Below are positions 1-9,128 of a DNA stretch of 64,000 nt, piece by piece. The DNA lies in assembly GCA_905250125.1 (NCBI GenBank), contig CAJNOL010000696.1, positions 46,554 to 110,553 on the forward strand. The letters run 5' to 3'. Positions within the stretch are counted from its first letter, which is position 1; each line of letters begins with the position of its first letter. This DNA comes from Rotaria sordida (lineage: Eukaryota > Rotifera > Eurotatoria > Philodinida > Philodinidae). The notes under the pieces are model-generated. The model had not been told where the DNA came from. It did no database searches and saw only the letters and a list, made by a program, of their open reading frames with translations. The translations under genes and the position numbers were made by a program.

Positions 1-338
1 ACCTACACCCAACAAAACACCCACATCCACACCCAACACCACACCCACACCAACACCCACATCCACACCCAACACCACACCCACACCAACACCCACATCC
101 ACACCCAACACCACACCCACACCCACACCCAACACCACACCCACACCCCACCCACACCCACACCCCACACACACCCCACCCACACCCACACCCCNNNNNN
201 NNNNNNNNNNNNNNNNNNNNNNNNNNNNNNNNNNNNNNNNNNNNNNNNNNNNNNNNNNNNNNNNNNNNNNNNNNNNNNNNNNNNNNNNNNNNNNACCCAC
301 ACCCACACCCCACACCCACACCCACCCACACCCACACC
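1..338. repeat. Degenerate telomere-like (CCCACA)n array
   Basis: The plus strand is C-rich and built from CCCACA, CCAACA and CCACAT variants. A 36-bp higher-order unit repeats about three times in the first 120 bases. C-rich on the plus strand is the orientation expected at a left chromosome end, but the many variants suggest an old or interstitial tract. It contains an N gap. Open frames crossing it in any direction are repeat artefacts and not genes. Confidence 0.85.
195..294. other. Assembly gap of exactly 100 N inside telomere-like repeat
   Basis: Exactly 100 Ns are flanked on both sides by CCCACA-type repeats. A round 100 normally denotes a scaffolding join of unknown real size, so the first 194 bases may not be physically adjacent to the rest. 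Confidence 0.95.
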
Positions 339-476
339 CTCTCGGTCTCGGTCAGTCTCGATCTCGGTCGGTCTCGCTCTCGGTTGGTTTCGGCCGAGAC
401 TAGCCGAGACCGAGACTGACCGAGTCCGAGACTGACCGAGTCCCAGACTGACCGAGTCTGAGAGGCTCGGTCTCGA
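339..476. repeat. Palindromic CTCGGTC minisatellite
   Basis: The tract has short units such as GGTCTCGGTCAGTCTCGG in its first half and the reverse complement (CCGAGACTGACCGAG) in its second half. It centres on TTTCGGCCGAGAC near 388-400 and could fold into an imperfect hairpin. It directly abuts the telomere-like array. No function is assigned. Confidence 0.7.
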
Positions 477-1083
477 TACATCCCTAATCATGACCAATAA
501 ATAGGGAATTAAAATTTATTTATTCAAACATTTATACGCAAGGAAGTAAGCAAAAGCTATTAAAAGTAAATATATCGAGGTCGACGAAAATTGTATCAAT
601 CAAAGTTTGATATCTATTATTAATTAAGTTGAATCGTTGCACGTAGTTGCGTTGGTTTTTTTCAAGTAAGATTCTTATCGTTCTGTTTTTTTTCTTTAGA
701 GCAATTAATTTACAGTTTGTTTTTTAGATAAGAATAAATGTTTTTTAGATAAGAATAAATGTTTTTTAGATAAGAATAAATGTTGAAAAATACAACGTGT
801 AATAAAAAATGAGTGACACAATACGCGTAGGTTACAAATTATTCCATAGTTAAGAGTCACAGCGCGAAAGTAATGAGTATGAGTATACGTTTACTCACTC
901 GACTGGAAAATAGTTACAGATCATTTTCTTTAGATCGATACAAGAATATTTATTCTGTCGTCGTCTAACGAGTAAAAAATTGCATCACATTTCTTAACAC
1001 ACAATGTACTTTTATCAGTTTTAAAGAGAAATGGTCGAAATCACTGATGACAAGAATCGCATGGCTCTTGTTTTAGGATTGAA
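477..1083. other. AT-rich intergenic DNA with a 21-bp triplication
   Basis: No gene is recognised here. A 21-bp unit (GTTTTTTAGATAAGAATAAA plus T) is repeated three times without mismatch at 719-739, 740-760 and 761-781. Confidence 0.7.
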
Positions 1084-1446
1084 ATGGTTAACTTAAACAA
1101 ACAGTCTCACTACGAAAGTGTAGATGCGTTGATTAATTACGCAATTCTAAAAGTAAAAGGAGCCACTTTGTTTCGTTTACTTATCCCAATTCAATACCAC
1201 AAACAAGCACTCAAAAACAATCTTCATAATTTGGTGCAAATGGAATCTATCCACAGTTATTATAATTCAGAAATAGATTTTCAATCGCATATTCAACCTT
1301 TACAAGGCGTTCATGCTAAACTCCATTTTTTTATGACGAACAAATTTTATCAACCCCGATATTTTTCGTGGAGCAAATCCAGGCAATCAACCAGCTCGAT
1401 CAAGAGGAAAAAAACCGATTATTACATTAAATTCAGATCGTCTTGA
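1084..1446 (+). CDS. Hypothetical 120-residue protein, unrecognised
   Basis: This open frame starts with ATG at 1084 and is rich in polar and basic residues, ending in a Lys/Arg-rich stretch (SSIKRKKTDYY). I see no signal peptide, membrane span or known motif. Nearby sequence shows no recognisable promoter and no splice-linked continuation was found. It may be a chance frame or a fragment of a larger, spliced or decayed gene. Only its length in AT-rich DNA speaks for it. Confidence 0.2.
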   Translation: MVNLNKQSHYESVDALINYAILKVKGATLFRLLIPIQYHKQALKNNLHNLVQMESIHSYYNSEIDFQSHIQPLQGVHAKLHFFMTNKFYQPRYFSWSKSRQSTSSIKRKKTDYYIKFRSS

Positions 1447-2110
1447 TTTTAACATGTCAGAACTGTAGCACAATATTTGATTCTTGATTGATTGAGTTTT
1501 TATGAATCGTATAAAAATTCTTATGATCCTTGAGCATTTGTTTTATTGTCAATTGAAAAAATTTCTTTGTATTCAAATCGCCGAATTTTTTCATTAGTAT
1601 TGCTGACGATCATCAGTCAAATAGACAAATGTCTCACGTTTTAGAAATCATCACATTCAATAAATTTATTAAATAAAATTAAGAAGAGAAAAAACATAGT
1701 TGATAATAAATGAAATTTCATAATGTAATCTGAATAGGTTACTTTTTGTAGTGTGATGACAGGAAAAGACTTCAACAGGGAGCAAGACTAAAGTGAAAAG
1801 TAAAGGAAAAGGGAGACGCTTCTGTCATCGGACATGATAAAATACGGTACTGCGTAAAAACATGTTATTTTCATCGTCTACCTATTCGATTCAATACACC
1901 CCATATTTATTACCCATTATAAGACAAGTATACGATCGAATCTCTGGCAGATACGATCGTGCGTATAGACACGAATATATATTGATGGCCTGGATGAACT
2001 AATTACCTTTTTCTTTTTTTCTACGGGTATAAATACTGTTCGTTGGTAGAACATTATGGAGAGAAGATAGAGGGGGAAGAAAAGAATATTTAACCCTTGA
2101 GACGGTGGAC
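1447..2110. other. Intergenic and 5' flank of the membrane-protein gene
   Basis: No gene is recognised. The only notable element is a TATA-like box just before the following gene. Confidence 0.6.
2028..2035 (+). promoter_or_regulatory. TATA-like box
   Basis: TATAAATA lies 76 bases upstream of the ATG at 2111. That spacing would allow a start site near 2058 and a short 5' leader. It is a single motif match with no further support. Confidence 0.35.
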
Positions 2111-3403
2111 ATGTATCGGCGGGTGTCCTTGACGTTATTATCGAACGCGCAACCTATGAGTTCTGCGACAACAGACGAAGGAACACAACTCACCCATATT
2201 TTGTCGTGCCCTTCTCGATTAGAACCGTCGGTCATTACATTAACTCCTTTCACCAAGCTTGGGAGACAGTTAAGCTGGCCGATTACGAAGCTAATTGGAA
2301 TTTCACAGAGGTATGCGACTTTTTCCCCACAAGAGCTTCGAATTCCTCCTTACCCACATGTTACTAATAATGAAGTACTGATGTGCGATAATTTTTCAAA
2401 AACACGTGTAAAAACGCTTTATACCAAATTCGTACAATGGCATGTTGCACGATGGAAACGTCCTATTAGTCGGAGTACGATCGCTTTTCGTTGTCTTTCA
2501 ATTCTACTCGGTCTTCTTTTGTTGATTGATTTTGCTATTGTCAATGCGAACCAATCGTATAGTTCACCATCGTTTGTTATACAATTTATTTATGGCGCTG
2601 AATATCCCATCTATGAGATCACAATTATTCTCTATACTTCAGCAGCTGCTGCTCTTGGGATGTCGTTTGAACTTTACTTCTTGCTCACATTTGCCATCGT
2701 GAATGCCATTATAGGATCGTTGTACTGTGGTGGATTAGCAGTTAATATTATTTATGTTGTCAAAATGATCAGTCTTTTCGCAGCTACGGAACTGGCGCAT
2801 CAAAATTTTCGTCAACTTCATCGTTATGAAGAGGCGTTTAATCATTCTGCTCGGTATATGCGTCATCAAGCACTCTTATTCTCTGCTACAATGCTCTTTC
2901 TTGTTGCACGCGGCTTGCGAACTGTGTATCTTGGCGCAAATGGTACATGTGAATTTCAGCGAGATACATGTGGTTTCAACAATTTGTATCGACCTCAATT
3001 TAAAGCAAACGATCCGTGCGAAAATGCATTTATTGATTATCTGTCTGGTAGAGAACAACTAAGAATACTTCGAAACTGGGTTCTTATGAACATGGGTTTT
3101 CATGCTGTGTTCAATCGAGCTTTCTTTGATTTTGCTGACACCAATAATGTACTGTGGCGTGTATCACGTTTTATATTGCGCATCGTTTTTGTCGCACTTG
3201 CTACCTCCTTCATTGCAGTGAACATTTGGCCTTTTGAGTATCATAACTTCAAAATAGCGTTTGACGTTGTCGAATGTGTTCTTTTTGTCTTGACGATTGG
3301 ACTGATGATTTATAATTTGACTTCATACGCAAGGCCGAAAACTGGAGAAGAGCATGTGGAGGAACCCATGCAAAAGAGACCGGTGATTTTGCCGACTCTT
3401 TGA
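2111..3403 (+). CDS. Multi-pass membrane protein of unknown family, intronless
   Basis: This is one open frame of 430 residues. The upstream in-frame GTG at 2105 is unlikely as a eukaryotic start, so ATG 2111 is preferred. The first ~110 residues are polar. They are followed by about six or seven hydrophobic segments, for example FRCLSILLGLLLLIDFAIVN near residue 126, ALLFSATMLFLVARGL, RIVFVALATSFIAVNIWPF, and a last one near residues 383-406. The loop after the fifth hydrophobic segment has several Cys residues (CEFQRDTCG, then NDPCENAF) that could form disulphides. The tail is short and polar. I do not recognise the family and assign no function. A TATA-like box lies upstream. The absence of introns contrasts with the ABC gene and would fit a horizontally gained or retroposed gene, but this is weak evidence. 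Confidence 0.7.
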   Translation: MYRRVSLTLLSNAQPMSSATTDEGTQLTHILSCPSRLEPSVITLTPFTKLGRQLSWPITKLIGISQRYATFSPQELRIPPYPHVTNNEVLMCDNFSKTRVKTLYTKFVQWHVARWKRPISRSTIAFRCLSILLGLLLLIDFAIVNANQSYSSPSFVIQFIYGAEYPIYEITIILYTSAAAALGMSFELYFLLTFAIVNAIIGSLYCGGLAVNIIYVVKMISLFAATELAHQNFRQLHRYEEAFNHSARYMRHQALLFSATMLFLVARGLRTVYLGANGTCEFQRDTCGFNNLYRPQFKANDPCENAFIDYLSGREQLRILRNWVLMNMGFHAVFNRAFFDFADTNNVLWRVSRFILRIVFVALATSFIAVNIWPFEYHNFKIAFDVVECVLFVLTIGLMIYNLTSYARPKTGEEHVEEPMQKRPVILPTL

Positions 3404-4160
3404 TTTTTGAATAAGCTTCAATTATACTACTTTTTGATATTCTTCAAGAAACGTGATATGAGTCTCAAAGAGGAGTTTTTTTGACACATTATGGTTTATA
3501 TTCAGTTTTCATCATTAAAAATGACTATTGGCAACGAACATAATAGAATGATCTCCTTTTCATGTGGAAAGTAGAAGCATTTCTAAGATAGAGCGTACCC
3601 TCTTGCTCAGACCCTTATCTGTAGGGCCTATTCCATGGGATTTCTCCCACGATAACACACGTGTTCTTGAAATTGATCGAATGTATCCTTATCTTGTAGA
3701 GTTTGATAAGTTACATTTATGGTAAAAATTTCAGCTTGTACGAATGTTCCTTCGGAGAGATATATGAATCACAAGTTTTGCTGGAAAATCGAAAAATTAA
3801 AAATTTTTGAAAATTATCAAATTTTGTGGTCTGGACTTTTTCAGCATTATATGGACAAAAATTAATTCCAATTACATATTCTTGCTTCCCAAAGTGCGGC
3901 GCATTTTCCCATATATGAATTGTTATTTTTCATTGCTCTAATAAAAGCTATTTTTGCGTAATACTGGAACCGATGATAGAAATAAGGGTGCTCAAACTTA
4001 TTCCTCAGAAACTAAAAACGGCTATATTCCACTGTTTCGTGGCTTAGTACATTTTGTAGAGGAGACTTTGTTCTATCAAACCCTATATTCGGAATTTCAG
4101 CCGCACTCGAAATGGCTGAAATATGAGCATAAACTTTTTTTTATATGTAGTAATTTCAGA
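3404..4160. other. Intergenic, AT-rich
   Basis: No coding region or RNA is recognised. Short frames here look like chance. Confidence 0.5.
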
Positions 4161-4313
4161 TGCGGGTGTGGGTGTGGGTGTGGGTGTTTGTGTGAATAAG
4201 AGTGTTCATATGGATACAAACGATAGATCTACATTCACACCCACACTCACTCTCACACCCGCACCCACACCCACACCCACACCCACACCCACATGCACAC
4301 CCACACCCACACC
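4161..4313. repeat. Telomere-like repeats in head-to-head orientation
   Basis: A G-rich block of GGGTGT units (about 4161-4190) is followed, after about 40 bases of unique sequence, by a C-rich block of ACACCC units (about 4233-4313). G-rich followed by C-rich on one strand is the polarity expected of two telomere ends joined head to head, or of a fold-back copy. The same polarity recurs at 7665-7818 and 62676-63040. Confidence 0.85.
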
Positions 4314-6203
4314 CTCAAAAACAAAGGTTTCATTCTGTTTATTATTTTTAAATTCTATTTTTAATTCCTATATAAGTAATTCTATCAACATGCAATAAAA
4401 TAAATTTATATTCTGTTTATTCATATAAATATATCTGATTTATTTCATGCGAAGATGACTCTATTAACATTCAATTAAATATTTTTATTCTATTCATTTC
4501 ATTAAAAAATTCTATTTTGTTGAATTCACTCAAAAAAACTTTCATGGAAATATAGTACTTCAACAGCAATGTTTCCATCATTCTCTCTTCGTGATCATAA
4601 TTTAAAAATGACTGCATGATACAAGTGTTGCAAGCTCATGTAATATTAAGACAAGAAAACAAAGAAAGAAAGACAAGGGAACAAAGACATGAAGAAACAG
4701 AAAGAAAGAACAATGCTTACATCAAATGATATGAATGCGTAGAAACACAAATACTATAAATGACTATTGGCTCACGACATCTATTTAAATTTTTTTGTAG
4801 AGAAAAAGAGAGTTGTTAAAAAATATTTAAGAGACGGTCCATGAAAAAACTGAAGATTTTCACATATCGAAAAACATGGTGATTAACAGATTTCAAATCT
4901 CACCCCATAGGAAATCAGGCCATAGTGTACCATAGAATAATCCAAAATATTGCGGTCTAAAGATCTACTGCTGGTCAGCTAAGGTCGACCGAACTGAGTT
5001 ACCCTCAAGTATACTACTAAAAATTGCGAAAAAAAACTCAAAATTTGACCTATCACTTTTTATGGATTTTTTTCTTGAAACTTTTTCACTGTTCAAATCG
5101 AGTCATATACCAATCGGTAGAGCTTCATTTGCTCTACAAAGCTGTATATATGATATATCTTCCTTATCTTGAATTAGAACCGAAAAAGTCAAAATATAGT
5201 GTATTAATGTCCTCTAAAATATTTTTCACTTTTCAGTATTTTGCCTAAATATCTTGGTCAGAAGTCGATTGCCAATAAAAATTTTATATCATTTTGTAGC
5301 TCATTTGATTCTGCATCAAATCATATATTGAACATTGTTTTCAAATGTTCTAAAGTTCACACGTTCAGACTCACAACATAAATACCGACACTATGTTCAT
5401 TGATTATGTACTAAAGTGAGTTTTCTCTTTTCTATATAAGGCGTGAATAATTCAAAAAGCGAATCAAATATTTTTCTTCAATATTTTTACATGATTCGAT
5501 AGAGCTCATTGAGCCAACTTTATTAGAATTATGAGTAGTTGGTTATTCTTATTCAGATATAACCTTTCTCTAATGAGTACACTACTCTCGCGATGAAAAA
5601 AAAAATTAAAGAAAAAAAAAGAAGTTTTTTGTTTTTTTGCCGTTTTATTGGTTGACTAGTTTCTGTGTGATTTAAACCACAGGTCATCAGAATCTACAAA
5701 AAACTAATCCGAAAAAACTAGTTTATACAACAACAAAAAAATGAGAACAAAATCTTATGGTCTAAAGGACCTATAGGATTGACAAGAAAATTAGATGGTC
5801 GAATGGACCTCTCTAATTATACATGAAAAACGAACAACAAAGAGAAAACGACGCCATTTGGTCAGAAAGGACCGCTGTTGGTAAAACAGGTATGATCTTG
5901 GACCGGAAATAACCATGCATCGATCGACGATCATTGTGTTATTTGTTAACGTTATCGCGATTGCACCAACCATAGATATTATTCTGTAAACAGGATACAT
6001 ATCTGCAAACAAGAGAAGTGTTCTAAATTGATTAGAACTTCTATGTTAGAGAAGTGTTCTAACTATAATAATAGAACTCCTATCCCAGAAAAGTGTATTA
6101 ATTAGATTGGAACTCTTATTAGAGAGAAATGTTCCGAATATAAATTAGTACACCTATGCGATGTGTTGTGTTCTTTTGATGAAATATACATCAGGTAAGT
6201 GGT
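4314..6203. other. AT-rich DNA, probable 3' flank of the Penelope-like element
   Basis: No intact gene is recognised. Contents are a purine-rich tract near 4650-4710, poly-A/T tracts near 5596-5640, a hammerhead-like motif on the minus strand at 5651-5694, and a degenerate repeat of about 50 bp at 6008-6160 built around AGAGAAGTGTTCTAA and TAGAACTCCTAT. Because the RT at 6204-7664 reads on the minus strand, part of this segment is likely its 3' untranslated end. The element's 3' limit could not be located. Confidence 0.45.
5651..5694 (-). ncRNA. Hammerhead-ribozyme-like motif (weak)
   Basis: On the minus strand CTGATGA (5684-5690) is followed by complementary CTGTG and CACAG arms and then by AAAC. 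The hammerhead core is CUGAUGA - stem II - GAAA. Here the G of GAAA also closes the apparent stem II, so the fit is imperfect, and stem I is weak. The position 3' of a Penelope-like RT matters because these elements are known to carry hammerhead motifs. Confidence 0.2.
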
Positions 6204-7664
6204 TCATTTAATTTTTAGTATTGATTTTTCTGGTTTCTTTCTGACAAGATAATCTTGAAGATTATCTAATCTTCTAGAACCGATAATTGGCTTCATATTA
6301 CAAATGGCTGTATCTGAAAAACAATCGTTCCAGAGTTTATGAAAACGGGTCGAAAAATCATGCATTCCTTTACAATAAGAGAAATGACACATGATGTTGA
6401 CCTCGAAATCAATTCCAGCCTTCTTTGTATTATTATCTTCAGCGTTTAACAAAAACTTTCTTATTTCAGAATAGTTATTTTGTGTAGGCACTGCGCATTG
6501 AAATGTCTGTAGGACTCTTTCAAATTGTTTAAGAATAAATTCTATTGGATATTTGTTAAGTAGCAGTGACATGCATATATGAGCTTCTTCATGTTTGAAG
6601 GCATTATATGTAGAAGAATATCTGATTGCTCTTACAAGAGCTCCATATGGAATATTCTTCTTTATATGTTTAGCATGTACGCTTGTGAAAGGAAGAAAAT
6701 ATGGTTCATGTGAGGGTTTATGAAAAAACTCAGACATCAATTTTTCTTCATTAATCATCAATCTTACGTCAAGGTACTCTGGAATTTGTCCAATAGATTC
6801 TGAAAACTCGATATTCTTATCGATTCTATTCCAGAAATTTACAAGACCTTTTAATATATCTGCATGTACATTTGACATTATGAATAAATCATCAATGTAT
6901 CGAAAGTATAATGAACATGTTTTGTTGGCCCATTTTGAAATGGGACGTTCAACAAAGTACATGTATGCATTAGCTATAGTGAGGGTCAAGGGTGAACCCA
7001 TAGCTCCACCTCTTATTTCTTTATAATATGACCCATCAAGATAGAAATAATTATTAGTTATAACAAATCTGGTAAGAGCTAATATAATCTCTTTTTTAAC
7101 ACCATCGATTTGTTTTAAACCAGATGCCTCCATTAGTTTTTTTATGGCTGTTACTCCACCTTCTTGTGGAATCATTGTATATGAATCAGTAACATCCATT
7201 GTTATAAATGATGTGGCTGGTGTCAGGTAAGTAGCCGACCATTTTTCAACTTATTATATTAGTTGAAGGCCATTTTTAACGGTTGTATTTATGGCTAGAC
7301 GATCGAACAATGGTCTTAACAAACTATCCAACCATCTAGATATTTCTATAGTTGGAGATTTAAGACCAGACATTATAGGTCTTAATGGTGTTCCTGGTTT
7401 ATGTGCTTTAGGTAAGAAATAAAGATGGGCTAATTCAGCCTCATCGTTTCCTACTTTTAATTTTTCATATTATTTTTGTGTAATATGTTTATTAATCCAT
7501 AAACCATAAAGGAAATTATTTGTACGTTCAACTAAAGATTCAAGTGGATTTGTTTTACCTAAATCTTGATATGCTTTAGTCTTAGTCATATATATTTGAG
7601 CTTTAACTTGATAGTCATCAAGTTTTCCTAGATGAAAAACTTTAGACTTATCTGTCTTTCTGAT
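6204..7664 (-). pseudogene. Penelope-like (Athena-type) reverse transcriptase, 5'-truncated and with three in-frame stops
   Basis: One reading frame of about 487 codons runs from the telomere-like junction near 7664 to the TAA at 6204. It is interrupted by TAA at 7470-7472 and tandem TAATAA at 7251-7256. Similarity continues in the same frame across both breaks. Recognisable RT features in order are a RKTDKS start, LPKAHKPGTPLRPIMSG, FITMDVTDSYTMIPQ, the GGAMGSPL block and the YIDD catalytic box (FRYIDDLFIM). This order matches Penelope-like elements. No GIY-YIG endonuclease follows the RT, as in the endonuclease-lacking telomere-associated Athena elements of bdelloids. The 5' end stops directly at G-rich telomeric repeats on the plus strand. 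That is the structure expected if an element added to a chromosome end through its 3' end was then capped by telomerase. The stops imply the copy is dead. Confidence 0.85.
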
Positions 7665-7818
7665 GAGGGCGTGGGTGGGGTGTGGGTGTGGGTGTGGGCA
7701 TGTGTGCGGGTGGGTGTGTAGTTGAAAGAAAAACAAGCACCCACACCCACACCCACCCACCCACACCCCACTCACACACCCACACCCACACCCACACTCA
7801 CACCCATACTCACACCCT
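7665..7818. repeat. Telomere-like repeats capping the RT remnant, head-to-head
   Basis: GGGTGTGGG-type repeats (about 7665-7722) start at the truncated 5' end of the RT. After a short spacer they are followed by CACCCACA-type repeats (about 7737-7818). The first block has the polarity of a telomere extending to the right. The second has the opposite polarity, suggesting end joining or inverted duplication. Confidence 0.85.
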
Positions 7819-8727
7819 AGATGGGCACCTTTGGGGCTATTTGAAATCGCCCACCTTACGGAGGTGCCCGCGTTATAGAGTTTTGTGTATAGATATCGAT
7901 CAGTAATGTTTCCTCAAGCTACACCATAAGGGGCACCTATGCTTGTGTAGTATTAAGCGACCTTTATATCTCTGAGTGTATCCAATATTTTATGTTAAAT
8001 TATTTGATATCTTATTTGATCTAAGTTTATTTTCTATTTTCGTATTTACAATCAAGCTTTTGGAAAGAAATCAATAATAGAACTTTGCTTGCTAGTTTTT
8101 GAATCAATGTAAGCATCAGCCAGTTTCGATTCTATATCAGTGACGAGTTGGTGGAGTTGTGGTTGACGTGTTTGCATTTGATTGGAAATCGTGCTTGTAT
8201 TCGTCTTTTCGTTGAATAATATTATATACAGCACCCTTTGACACTTTGTACTTCTCACATAATTTGCGTTGTGATAGTCTAGTGGCATCAGTATAGTCGT
8301 TGATCAATGTAATCTTCTCATCGAGAGTGAGGTAATGACACGTCGTCATTTATTATTGATATTGAAGAGTAATGTCAAATAACATGACAATTTATACTCT
8401 TGTTCTCATTGACAGAACAGTGAAAAATGTATCGATGAGTAGTTTTCTTTTTTTACATCGGACTAACTTTTCTCTCTCCCTTTCTTCGAACAATAAAGTA
8501 CGACGAGAAAAAGAACAACGTTGAAGAAAATATTCATAATATCTGCCCATGTAAGAGGGGTGTAAAAGTACAGTATGGGCTGAAAATCAGTGCTCATGGG
8601 CAGAGGTCGGAGGTGCCCTTCTTAGAGAAATTCATTTACAGCAAAAATCGATCGGTCGTTCCGACGAGTGCCCATATAAGCGAGGTGCCCTCGTCATAGA
8701 GGTGCCCATATATAGAGGTTTCACTGT
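7819..8727. mobile_element. Tigger/pogo-like DNA transposon remnant, internally deleted
   Basis: The segment carries repeated end-type motifs: GAGGTGCCC at 7860, near 8611 and near 8690, and a right end reading GGTGCCCATATATAGAGG followed by TTTCACTG and TATA. Read inward the right end starts CAGTGAAACCTCTATA, a typical Tigger-like terminus next to a TA target. A matching left terminus is only partly visible (ATGGGCACCT near 7822 and GGGGCACCT near 7931). The only coding remains are on the minus strand at 8052-8349. Confidence 0.6.
8052..8349 (-). pseudogene. Tigger-like transposase remnant: N-terminal helix-turn-helix joined to a C-terminal tail
   Basis: From ATG 8349 the frame reads a CENP-B/Psq-like DNA-binding helix-turn-helix (YLTLDEKITLINDY followed by LSQRKLCEKYKVSKGAVYNI). 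The frame ends at 8137 after a frameshift. An overlapping frame to 8052 gives LADAYIDSKTSKQSSIIDFF, resembling the C-terminal tail of Tigger transposases. The DDE catalytic domain that should lie between is absent. It is therefore an internally deleted, non-autonomous copy. Confidence 0.6.
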
Positions 8728-9128
8728 ATATACATTGATAGAAAGTTAGTCGTCCTTCTTTATTCATTATAGGCTTTTCATATACACAAAATGACTGAAA
8801 TTTTATCATTTATCAATGTCGAGATATATGAGAAATAAAAGATGTTGCAAAAACATTTTGGTATATCCGATAGAGAGGATGAAATCATAAACACAGTATC
8901 GTTTTGACTTGATCCTCACCTTCATCCTCAACATATTTTTTATTAAAAAACCAACATGTCCAATTAGTAGTTATATTTTGTTAGAGGAAAACTACACAAC
9001 ATTATCAAGATAAATTTTCTATTTATTATATTTTATTGAAGGGATATATATGTAATATGAAAAATTATTCGATAGTGGATTGTTATCAAGAAAATATAAT
9101 TGACATTCAGTATTTCGTTAATATCGAA
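8728..9128. other. AT-rich 3' flank of the ABC transporter gene
   Basis: No gene is recognised. It lies just downstream of the TAA at 9129-9131 and should contain the 3' UTR of the transporter. Confidence 0.5.
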
